The position numbers and the translations under genes were made by a program. Below the pieces are notes generated by a model. The model was not told the origin of the DNA and made no database searches. It saw only the letters and a program-made list of their open reading frames with translations. Shown here piece after piece: positions 1 to 6,799 of a stretch of DNA of 64,000 bases. This DNA comes from Ancylobacter novellus. Its GTDB lineage: Bacteria; Pseudomonadota; Alphaproteobacteria; Rhizobiales; Methylopilaceae. Positions within the stretch are counted from its first letter, which is position 1. Each line of letters begins with the position of its first letter. The stretch spans positions 372,001 to 436,000 of the forward strand of contig QFPN01000002.1 of assembly GCA_003241695.1 (NCBI GenBank), in the 5' to 3' direction.

Positions 1-57
1 TAGAGCATCTCGTTTACACCGAGAGGGTCGGCGGTTCGAGCCCGTCACCGCCCACCA
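1..57 (+). tRNA. tRNA-Val (anticodon UAC), 5' end cut by window edge
   Basis: The window opens inside a tRNA. A 5-bp anticodon stem (TCTCG/CGAGA) encloses the loop TTTACAC, giving anticodon TAC (Val). It is followed by a T-arm with GGTTCGAGCCC and an acceptor strand ending in an encoded CCA at 55-57. The D-arm and 5' acceptor strand lie before base 1. Confidence 0.93.
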
Positions 58-77
58 AGAGCGTCCGCCCGATTTCC

Positions 78-1892
78 TCAGTCGGCGCCGTCGCCGCAGG
101 GCGACTTCCGGGAAGCCGGCAACGCGCCGCCGCACCGCTCATAAAACAGCGCGTAGAGGATGTTCTCGGCGACTCGCTCGACGCTGTCCTCGACGTCTGC
201 AAGTTCGGCTTCGCCCGGCCAGCTGTTCATGAAGACCACCACGCCAAGACCGCGCCGGGGCATGACCGCGACGGCGCTCCAATAGCCGGGCAACGCGCCA
301 ATCTTCGAATAGGTCGGAGGCACACGGTTTACGCTGTCGCGGGGCGCAGCCATCCAGGCGAGGCCTGAGCGGAGCGCGCCCGCCGGGCATCGCTTGAGGC
401 TCGGCGGATTGTCCACGCCCTGACACGCATAAGCCTTCTGCGCGATGCGGAAGCCTTCGAGCAGCAGGTCGGGCGCTTCCGTTCCGGGCCGCCGCGTGGC
501 GGCACGCGCGAACTTCGCCATGTCCTCAAGCGTGGACGACAGAGCGCCGGCCGGCGCCCAGGCGGGAATGGCGTTCGAGGTGGGGCGCCCCGGCGCGATA
601 ACGACCGTCAGAGGATCGAAATAGCCTTCGCCCGGATCGACGATGGAGACGTAGCTCACTGAACCGTTGACGAGGCGCGCCGTGGCGGTCGCGTCCCGTC
701 CGTTGGCCGTGCGGCCGCCCGTGATCGTGATCTGCGGCACGGTTTTGTAGTTCGCGCCGCCTTGGCGCAGCCTGACGCCGACGATCTTGCCGTTCGCGAC
801 GACGGCCTGTCCTTCGGCCGGGATGGTTGAGCCGCCATCGCTGAAGGTGATCCGCGCCCTTGCCGTATAGCCCTGTCCGCCGTTCGTGATTCCGATTTGC
901 TCGACGCCGCCGTCGGCGAGCGTCGCAGAGGCGGAGGCGCCCGAGCCGCCTCCGCCGAGGATCTTCACCTGTGGCGGCGCGTCGTAGAACCCGCCGTTGG
1001 TCACCATCGTAACGTTCGCCACGGCGCCATCGTCGTCGACGCCCGCGACAGCCGTCGCCAGATTGTAGCCGGATATCTTCCGCCCCTCCTTTCCGGCCGG
1101 CACGCGCAGATAGGTGTTTTGCATGCCGAGCGGCATCAGGATCTCATCCTGAACTTTGCCATACCAGCCGCGCACCGCCTTGTTTCCCAGGGGCTCGCCC
1201 GGAGCGCCACCGATGAGGAGCCCGAGCATCCCCACGCTGAAGTTCGAATAAAGGTACGGCGCCGGCAGGCGTTTTGCCGGGATGGGCGGGTCCGTCGAGA
1301 AATTGTGCGGGGTGACGGAGCGAAAGTAGGCCGCCATGTCCTGCGGCCCATATTGTTGGATCGTCGGCCGTGGGGAAGGCATGCAGCCGGGCGTCTTCAG
1401 CGTCGCTAGCGGGTCGCAGATCGGCGCGGCGTTCGCGACGCCGCCGGTGAAGTCCCCTAGCTCCTTCAACGTGACGCGACCCATTTTGGGTTTGAGTTCG
1501 CCGATCTGGGCGGAGAAATCGGAGAGGGGCGTATCGAGCTCGAGAGTTCCGGCCGCGATCCTCTGGCCGAGGAGATTCGTTGTGAAGAGCTTCGTATTCG
1601 AGCCGATTTCGAACAGCATGTCGGCGCGGAAGGGTTTGGGCGGCGCTCCGTCCGTCCCTGCGGCGCCGGCGCCGTAAGAGAAGAATAGCGGCTCGGCGCC
1701 GTTTTCGATGACAGCGACGGCGATTCCCGGAGTCTGGCCGGAGGTCACCATCGACTTGGCCTGAATCCGAACGATCTCCCGCGCCGACATCGGCTCGGCC
1801 GCAAGCGCGGAGGTCGGCAGAATTGCGGCCAAGATGATCGCTGCGCTGGCCGCGATCGGCAGCGCGTGGAGGCGGCGGTCGAAGCGCTTCAT
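78..1892 (-). CDS. Exported serine beta-lactamase-family hydrolase with inserted glycine-rich repeat domain
   Basis: This 604-aa protein begins with a Sec signal peptide (residues 1-31, ending SALA). The class C beta-lactamase/penicillin-binding fold is marked by SNTK (98-101, catalytic Ser-Lys), YSN (215-217) and a PAGALSSTLEDMAKF segment near 447-461, then KIGALPGYW in the place of the third (KTG/HxG) motif. Family members are usually 350-450 aa. The extra length comes from about 150 residues (roughly 285-435) made of about four degenerate units with GG-x-GY and GGGGSGA-type motifs. The insertion falls exactly between the conserved GY (275-276) and PAG motifs. It probably acts in the periplasm on peptidoglycan, peptides or esters; the substrate cannot be told. 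It stands alone, antisense to the flanking tRNAs. Confidence 0.85.
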   Translation of the reverse strand: MKRFDRRLHALPIAASAAIILAAILPTSALAAEPMSAREIVRIQAKSMVTSGQTPGIAVAVIENGAEPLFFSYGAGAAGTDGAPPKPFRADMLFEIGSNTKLFTTNLLGQRIAAGTLELDTPLSDFSAQIGELKPKMGRVTLKELGDFTGGVANAAPICDPLATLKTPGCMPSPRPTIQQYGPQDMAAYFRSVTPHNFSTDPPIPAKRLPAPYLYSNFSVGMLGLLIGGAPGEPLGNKAVRGWYGKVQDEILMPLGMQNTYLRVPAGKEGRKISGYNLATAVAGVDDDGAVANVTMVTNGGFYDAPPQVKILGGGGSGASASATLADGGVEQIGITNGGQGYTARARITFSDGGSTIPAEGQAVVANGKIVGVRLRQGGANYKTVPQITITGGRTANGRDATATARLVNGSVSYVSIVDPGEGYFDPLTVVIAPGRPTSNAIPAWAPAGALSSTLEDMAKFARAATRRPGTEAPDLLLEGFRIAQKAYACQGVDNPPSLKRCPAGALRSGLAWMAAPRDSVNRVPPTYSKIGALPGYWSAVAVMPRRGLGVVVFMNSWPGEAELADVEDSVERVAENILYALFYERCGGALPASRKSPCGDGAD

Positions 1893-2117
1893 CGCTCATG
1901 TTTCCAAAGACTGCGCTCGGGACCGGTCCTGACGCTTGAGGGACGATAATCCGTCTTTGTTAACGTCGCTTCGATCATTCAAACGTGTCTGGTGAGGGTC
2001 TCCGGACCACGCGAAAATGTCGCGCATGGGTCTGTCGAGGTGATCGCCAACCCGCGGCTTGACAGGCGCCGCGCCCTCCCGTACCAAGCGGCCTCTCTCC
2101 GGGGCGAGCCCCGGTTC

Positions 2118-2194
<77 letters not shown>

Positions 2195-2199
2195 TTTTG

Positions 2200-2227
2200 C
2201 TCTTGAGGTTGGACAGAACCTCAAGAG
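2200..2227 (+). terminator. Perfect 11-bp hairpin downstream of tRNA-Asp
   Basis: CTCTTGAGGTT (2200-2210) and AACCTCAAGAG (2217-2227) form a perfect stem around a 6-nt loop, 5 nt after the tRNA CCA end. There is no T-tract after it, so it may be a processing or termination hairpin rather than a classic intrinsic terminator. Confidence 0.5.
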
Positions 2228-2363
2228 ACAGGCCGATCGGTTTACCGGCCAGCGCTTGATAATCTCGCTTCATATCTGTTTACGGCGCGCCGAGAGGCGC
2301 GGCATCTCTAGCGTTTACGCGCTGCGTCCAACGACACGCTCGGCGACGTCGCGCAGTCTCACT

Positions 2364-2387
2364 CGCCATATATGGACGAACATCACG
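2364..2387 (+). promoter_or_regulatory. Candidate ModE-type operator (Mo-box) upstream of the uptake operon
   Basis: Half-sites CGCCATATA (2364-2372) and AACATCACG (2379-2387) are separated by 6 bp. This is the 9-6-9 geometry of the E. coli ModE operator, and about 13 of 18 half-site positions agree with CGTTATATA/TATATAACG. The left arm also contains the palindrome CCATATATGG. The site lies 45 nt before the TTG start of the DUF2478 gene. It is the weakest of the three candidates in the window. Confidence 0.4.
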
Positions 2388-2431
2388 CTTCGCGGCTACG
2401 GTGACGGTCTGTCGTTGCGGGAGGACGGACG

Positions 2432-2977
2432 TTGGCGATCAGCATCGTCGCTTTGCGGGGCGCCGCCGGCTTCGTCGTGCAGGCGAGGCTTGCAGCCTTC
2501 GCGAAGGCTCGCGCTGCGGAGGGCCTGCGCGTCGCGGGATGCGTCGAGGAGTTCTCGGGCTCCGAGGGGGCCGGCTGCGCCGGCCGGGCGCTCCGGGACG
2601 TCGCGACCGGCCGGAGACGTCTCATCGGGCAGGAACTGGGCTCCGGTTCGCTCGCCTGTCATCTCGATGCGGAAGGCGTGACGCAGGCCTGCCAGGACGC
2701 GCTCGAAGCCATCGACCGAGGCTGCGATCTCCTGATTCTCGCGAAGTTCGGAAAGCTCGAGGCGGCGCGTTCCGGCCTGGTCGACGCCTTCGCCGCCGCG
2801 GTCGAGCGCCACATCCCGATCGTGACCTCGGTCGCGCCGCAATTCGCCGATCTGTGGGATGTTTATTCCGGCGGTCTCGCGACCTATGCGGAACCGAGCC
2901 GGACCGTGCTGGAGAGCTGGTGGCTCGGGCTGCGCGGCTCACACAGCGCGCCGTCGCTTCTGCGGGCGGCGATGTGA
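2432..2977 (+). CDS. DUF2478 family protein of a molybdenum uptake operon
   Basis: This 181-aa protein has features I associate with DUF2478: a Rossmann-like start, then GSGSLACHLDAEG, then DLLILAKFGKLEA (the family's NKFGK-EA block), then a segment ending YSGGLATY. DUF2478 proteins commonly lie beside molybdate transport genes; the biochemical role is not established. The start is TTG with GGGAGGA at 2419-2425. It is the first gene of a tightly packed group: its stop is one base from the ATG of the ABC binding protein. No intact Walker A loop is visible in the N-terminus (ALRGAAGFVVQ), so I do not claim NTPase activity. Confidence 0.75.
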   Translation: MAISIVALRGAAGFVVQARLAAFAKARAAEGLRVAGCVEEFSGSEGAGCAGRALRDVATGRRRLIGQELGSGSLACHLDAEGVTQACQDALEAIDRGCDLLILAKFGKLEAARSGLVDAFAAAVERHIPIVTSVAPQFADLWDVYSGGLATYAEPSRTVLESWWLGLRGSHSAPSLLRAAM

Positions 2978-2978
2978 C

Positions 2979-4016
2979 ATGAGGCGCTTGCGCCGCAGTC
3001 TTTCGGTCGCGACGGCCTTCGTCGTCGCGTTCGTCTTCGCAGTCGCGCCTGCCGCCGCGAAAGAGTTCGTCGATTCCGCCGGTCGCAAGGTCGAGCTGCC
3101 GGACCGGCCGAAGCGGGTTCTGCCGGCCGGGCCGCCCGCCGCGGTCGCGCTCTACGCCGTGGCGCCCGATTTGATGACCGGCTGGGTGCGCGCGCCGAGC
3201 GATGCGGAAAAGCCGTACCTTGCGCCGGCCGTTCGTGAGCTCGAAGCCTATGGCCGACTGACGGGCCGCGGAGGCACGGCGAATATCGAAGCGGTGCTCG
3301 CGGCGAAACCAGACCTCATCGTCGACGTCGGCTCGACGGACCCCACCTACGCTTCGCTCGCCGATCGCGTGCAGGCTCAAACCGGCATTCCCTACATTCT
3401 GATCGACGGCGCGCTCGAAAAGTCGGCGACGACGCTGCGCACGCTCGGCGTCGCCGTTGACCGCGAAGATCGCGCGACCGAACTCGCGGCCTATGCGGAT
3501 GAAACGCTGACGGCCGTTTCAGGCGCGGTCGCGCAGATTCCGGAGGCGAACCGGCCGCGCGTCTACTATGCGCGCGGCGCGGATGGGCTGGAGACGGCGT
3601 CGTCCGGTTCGATCACGGTCGAGACGCTCGACGCGGTCGGGGCGCGCAACGTCGCCGAGGGGCGGCCTGGCCTCTCCCGGGCGTCGCCCGAGCAGATTCT
3701 TGGCGGGAACCCGGACGCGATCGTGACGCTCGACCCGGATTTCGCCAAGCGAGCGAAGAGCGATCCGGTCTGGTCGGGCTTGAAGGCGGTGCAGGACGGG
3801 CGGATCTACGCCGCCCCGGCGGTCCCGTTCGGGTGGCTCGACGCGCCCCCCGGCGTCAACCGGCTCATCGGACTGCGCTGGCTCGCTAGGGCGCTCTACG
3901 GCGGCGCGGTTCCCGGCGACCTCCGCACGGAGACGAAGCGCTTCTATAAGCTTTTCTATGGCGTCGACCTCGACGACGGGCTCATCGCCGGTCTGCTTCC
4001 GGCCGACCGGCCTTGA
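2979..4016 (+). CDS. Periplasmic binding protein of a FecCD-type ABC importer (probable molybdate/tungstate)
   Basis: The 345-aa protein has a signal peptide (about 1-27, ending APAAA) and the opening FVDSAGRKVELPDRPKRVL of class III (BtuF/TroA-like) periplasmic binding proteins. It continues with NIEAVLAAKPDLIVDVG and LSRASPEQILGGNPDAIV, both standard blocks of this fold. The start was placed at ATG 2979 because it gives a clean signal peptide and follows the preceding stop directly; an upstream extension would overlap the DUF2478 gene. The fold is shared with siderophore, B12 and haem binding proteins. The Mo assignment rests on neighbours (mop, ModE-type regulator, DUF2478) and on the precedent of H. 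influenzae MolABC, a FecCD-type molybdate importer. Confidence 0.8.
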   Translation: MRRLRRSLSVATAFVVAFVFAVAPAAAKEFVDSAGRKVELPDRPKRVLPAGPPAAVALYAVAPDLMTGWVRAPSDAEKPYLAPAVRELEAYGRLTGRGGTANIEAVLAAKPDLIVDVGSTDPTYASLADRVQAQTGIPYILIDGALEKSATTLRTLGVAVDREDRATELAAYADETLTAVSGAVAQIPEANRPRVYYARGADGLETASSGSITVETLDAVGARNVAEGRPGLSRASPEQILGGNPDAIVTLDPDFAKRAKSDPVWSGLKAVQDGRIYAAPAVPFGWLDAPPGVNRLIGLRWLARALYGGAVPGDLRTETKRFYKLFYGVDLDDGLIAGLLPADRP

Positions 4017-5050
4017 AAGCGACCGCCGCAACCGCGCCGGTTCGCGCCGCGCTGTGGCGGCGCACGGCGCCGGTCGCGGCCCTCGTCGCGATCGTCGTGG
4101 CGGCGCTCTTCACGGGTAAGTTCGCCGCCACGCCCGGCGAGGTGCTGCAGGTTCTCGCGACCAAGCCCTTTGGGTTCGCTTCCGGTCTGCCCTCCGCGAC
4201 CGAGACCGCGATCTGGCAGGTGCGCCTGCCGCGCGTGCTCGCGGGACTCGGCGTCGGCGCGGCGCTCGCTGCGGCGGGAGCGACCTATCAGGGACTGTTC
4301 CGCAATCCGCTGGTGTCGCCGGACATTCTCGGCGTCTCGGCCGGCGCCAGCCTCGGCGCCGCGCTCGGGATCTTCCTGTCGCTCAACGTGCTGGTGATCC
4401 AGACGCTCGCCTTCCTCGGCGGCCTCGGGGCCGTGGCGGCGGTCTACGCCGTCGGCGCGGCGATCCGCACGCGCGATCCGGTGCTGGTGCTGGTGCTGGC
4501 CGGCGTCGCGGTCGGGGCGCTGCTCGGATCGGCGCTGTCGCTGATCAAGATTCTGGCCGATCCCTATAACCAGCTCCCCGCCATCACCTACTGGTTGCTC
4601 GGGAGCCTCGCCTCGGTGACGCGCGGCGACCTCGGGTCGGTGCTTCCCGCGATCCTCGTCGGCCTCGCGCCGCTTGTCCTGCTGCGGTGGCGCATGAATC
4701 TCCTGACGCTCGGCGACGAGGAGGCGAGGGCGCTCGGCGTGGAGACTCGCCTGCTGCGGCCGGTTTTGATCGCGGCCGCGACCCTCATGACGGCCGCCGC
4801 CGTCTCGATCACGGGCGTGATTGGCTGGGTTGGACTGATCGTGCCGCATGTCGCGCGGCTTCTCGTCGGGCCGGACTTCTCGAAGCTGCTGCCGGCGTCG
4901 CTCATTCTCGGCGGCGGCTTTCTCGTCGGCGTCGATCTCGTCGCGCGGACGGTCGCGACCATCGAGGTTCCGCTCGGCGTGCTGACGGCTGCGATCGGTG
5001 CGCCGTTCTTCCTCTGGCTGCTCGCGACCGCCAGGCGAGGCTGGGCATGA
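4013..5050 (+). CDS. FecCD-family ABC transporter permease
   Basis: This 345-aa, very hydrophobic protein has the multi-span layout of FecCD/BtuC permeases. Recognisable blocks are WQVRLPRVLAGLGVGAALA near 66-84, LFRNPLVSPDILGVSAGAS near 95-113, and ITGVIGWVGLIVPHVARLL, the cytoplasmic coupling region that contacts the ATPase. The start is TTG and overlaps the binding-protein stop by 4 nt (TTGA); the ATPase ATG overlaps this gene's stop (ATGA). One permease gene implies a homodimeric channel. It would carry the binding protein's ligand across the inner membrane. Confidence 0.88.
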   Translation: MKATAATAPVRAALWRRTAPVAALVAIVVAALFTGKFAATPGEVLQVLATKPFGFASGLPSATETAIWQVRLPRVLAGLGVGAALAAAGATYQGLFRNPLVSPDILGVSAGASLGAALGIFLSLNVLVIQTLAFLGGLGAVAAVYAVGAAIRTRDPVLVLVLAGVAVGALLGSALSLIKILADPYNQLPAITYWLLGSLASVTRGDLGSVLPAILVGLAPLVLLRWRMNLLTLGDEEARALGVETRLLRPVLIAAATLMTAAAVSITGVIGWVGLIVPHVARLLVGPDFSKLLPASLILGGGFLVGVDLVARTVATIEVPLGVLTAAIGAPFFLWLLATARRGWA

Positions 5051-5838
5051 CGCTCGCGGCGCAGGCCCTCTCCACCGGCTACGGCGGCGCGGTGATCGGC
5101 GCGAAGATCGACCTTGCGATCCGGACTGGCGAGGTTCTGTGCCTGCTCGGCCCGAACGGCTGCGGCAAGACCACGTTGTTCAAGACGCTGCTCGGCCTGA
5201 TTCCCCCGATCGCTGGCCGCGTGACCTTCGACGGCGAGGATCTCGCCCGCTGGTCGCGAAAGAAGCGCGCCCGCACGGTCGCCTATGTGCCGCAGGCCCA
5301 TGCCGCGTTCTTTCCCTTTCTCGTCTCCGATGTGGTGCTGATGGGCCGCGCTGCGCGGCTCGCGCTGTTCGAGCAGCCGGGCGCGGCGGACCGCGACGCG
5401 GCGGCGCAGGCGCTCGACAGCCTGGGGATCGGGCGGCTCGCGGATCGGACCTACACCGAGCTCTCGGGTGGCGAACGCCAGCTCGTGCTGATCGCGCGCG
5501 CGCTCGCGCAGGAGCCGCGCGTCCTCGTGATGGACGAGCCGACCGCAAGCCTCGACCTCGGCAACGAGGTGCGGGTTCTGGAACGCGTCCGCGCGCTGAA
5601 GGACCGGGGCCTCGCGGTGGTGCTGTCCACGCATGATCCCGACCACGCCTTCATAGCGGCCGACGTCGTCGCCCTGATGGCGGACGGCGGGATCGTCGCG
5701 TTCGGCGCGCCGGACAAAACCATCACGCCGGACCTGCTCCGCCGTCTTTACCGAGTCGCGGTTTCGGTGGTCCATGTCCCTGAACTCGGCCGGGGCGTCG
5801 TTGCGCCGACCCTGCGTCAAAAAGGAGAAAAACCATGA
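5047..5838 (+). CDS. ABC transporter ATP-binding protein (FecE/BtuD-like)
   Basis: This 263-aa ATPase shows Walker A GPNGCGKT near residues 35-42, the signature LSGGERQ, Walker B VLVMDEPTASLDLG and the switch His in STHDPDHA. It powers the FecCD-type permease encoded just upstream. There is no C-terminal TOBE domain, unlike classical ModC; the metal-binding TOBE module is instead encoded as the next separate gene (mop). Start ATG 5047 overlaps the permease stop. Confidence 0.9.
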   Translation: MTLAAQALSTGYGGAVIGAKIDLAIRTGEVLCLLGPNGCGKTTLFKTLLGLIPPIAGRVTFDGEDLARWSRKKRARTVAYVPQAHAAFFPFLVSDVVLMGRAARLALFEQPGAADRDAAAQALDSLGIGRLADRTYTELSGGERQLVLIARALAQEPRVLVMDEPTASLDLGNEVRVLERVRALKDRGLAVVLSTHDPDHAFIAADVVALMADGGIVAFGAPDKTITPDLLRRLYRVAVSVVHVPELGRGVVAPTLRQKGEKP

Positions 5839-6041
5839 AGCTCAGCGCCCGCAACGTCCTCAAGGGCAAAGTCGTCGAAGTCACCAAGGGCGCGACCACC
5901 GCGCATGTGAAGCTCGACGTCGGCGGAACCATCGTCACCTCTTCGATCACCAACGCGGCGGTCGACGAGCTGAAGCTCGAAGTCGGCCAGCAGGCCTACG
6001 CCGTGATCAAGGCCTCCGACGTGATGGTCGGCGTCGACTGA
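5835..6041 (+). CDS. mop: Molbindin, single-TOBE molybdenum/tungsten-pterin-binding protein
   Basis: This 68-aa protein matches the Mop/molbindin family almost end to end: MKLSARNVLKGKVVEV, then TTAHVKLDVGG, TSSITNAAVDELKL and AYAVIKASDVMVGVD. Molbindins assemble as hexamers that bind molybdate or tungstate oxyanions and buffer intracellular Mo. The ATG overlaps the ATPase stop and has a strong AAGGAG 8 nt upstream. It is the best single piece of evidence that the ABC system handles Mo or W. A strong hairpin follows at 6053. Confidence 0.95.
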   Translation: MKLSARNVLKGKVVEVTKGATTAHVKLDVGGTIVTSSITNAAVDELKLEVGQQAYAVIKASDVMVGVD

Positions 6042-6052
6042 CGATTTCGGCG

Positions 6053-6091
6053 GCTCACGCCCGAGCGGCGCTCGGGCGTGAGCGAGCTTTT
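6053..6091 (+). terminator. Intrinsic terminator after mop
   Basis: GCTCACGCCCGAGC (6053-6066) pairs perfectly with GCTCGGGCGTGAGC (6070-6083) around a 3-nt loop, and is followed by GAGCTTTT. The 14-bp stem ends the transport operon. It also overlaps the only upstream alternative start (GTG 6078) of the next gene, which argues for that gene's ATG at 6108. Confidence 0.75.
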
Positions 6092-6107
6092 GGAGAGGGG
6101 GATCCGA

Positions 6108-6602
6108 ATGGTGCGGCTGAACGAAATCCGTCCCGGCGAAGTCGCCGTCGAGCCGCCGCCCACGACCGACGCCGGGCTCGTCTTCATCGGCCGTATCGCG
6201 ACGCCCTGGACGTCGCGCCTCGAATGCCCGCGTCAGGGGCGGCGGGACGGTCCCCTTTGCCGCATCGAGCTCTTCGAGCCGTGGGTTCCGGCGCTCGCCG
6301 GCGTCGACCTCTATGAGCGGCTCCAAGTGCTCTACTGGCTCGACCAGTCGCGCCGGGACCTCGTGCTCCAGAGCCCGGCCAACGACGGAACCGCGCGCGG
6401 AACCTTTTCGCTGCGCTCGCCGGTCAGGCCCAATCCGATCGGGACGTCGCTCGTGACCTTCGTGGCGCTGGAAGGAGCGACGGTTCTCGTGCGGGGGCTC
6501 GACTGCCTCGACGGCACGCCGCTCGTCGACCTGAAGCCGGACCGCTGCGCCTTCACGCCGCTCGCGCCGCCTCAGAAGGGCGATTTCGAGACCGGCGCCT
6601 GA
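6108..6602 (+). CDS. trmO: TrmO/TsaA-family (UPF0066) protein, probable tRNA m6t6A37 methyltransferase
   Basis: This 164-aa protein carries the UPF0066 core: GLVFIGRIATPW at the start, then GTFSLRSPVRPNPIG and LDCLDGTPLVDLKPD. E. coli TrmO uses S-adenosylmethionine to N6-methylate t6A37 of tRNA-Thr. E. coli TrmO is longer (about 235 aa) and has a C-terminal domain absent here. Start ATG 6108 has GGAGAGGGG upstream; an earlier in-frame GTG lies inside the mop terminator. Its place between mop and a TonB receptor gene is odd for a tRNA enzyme. Confidence 0.8.
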   Translation: MVRLNEIRPGEVAVEPPPTTDAGLVFIGRIATPWTSRLECPRQGRRDGPLCRIELFEPWVPALAGVDLYERLQVLYWLDQSRRDLVLQSPANDGTARGTFSLRSPVRPNPIGTSLVTFVALEGATVLVRGLDCLDGTPLVDLKPDRCAFTPLAPPQKGDFETGA

Positions 6603-6683
6603 GCCTGTCGGCGCTCAAACTTTATCCCCATACAACCGCCGGTTCCACCGAGAGTGTTCTTTCTGCAACGCTTTTGGTGCTTG

Positions 6684-6707
6684 CGCTATATTCCTTCAAA
6701 TATTGCG
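6684..6707 (+). promoter_or_regulatory. Candidate Mo-box upstream of the TonB-dependent receptor
   Basis: CGCTATATT (6684-6692) and AATATTGCG (6699-6707) form an inverted repeat with one mismatched pair around a 6-bp spacer, matching ModE operator geometry. It sits in the AT-rich part of the 197-bp gap before the receptor gene, 92 nt upstream of its ATG. The TATATT in the left arm could serve as a -10 element, which would fit repression by a bound regulator. Confidence 0.55.
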
Positions 6708-6799
6708 ACTCCGTGACTGGCCTTCGTTTCGCCGCCATGTAAGCGAGGAAGCGGCATTGGGGGGATGCCGGCTCGCCGACTCGGCGCACGCGAGGATTC

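Noticed and set aside
2195..2431. Possible riboswitch (for example a molybdenum-cofactor or tungsten-cofactor RNA) before the DUF2478 gene
   Set aside because: Only a single simple hairpin is visible; none of the conserved junction sequence of that RNA class was recognised.
2859..2978. Upstream extension of the ABC binding protein
   Set aside because: It would overlap the DUF2478 gene and bury the signal peptide; ATG 2979 is the better start.
6078..6107. GTG 6078 as the start of the TrmO-like gene
   Set aside because: It lies inside the 14-bp terminator stem after mop; ATG 6108 has its own ribosome-binding site.
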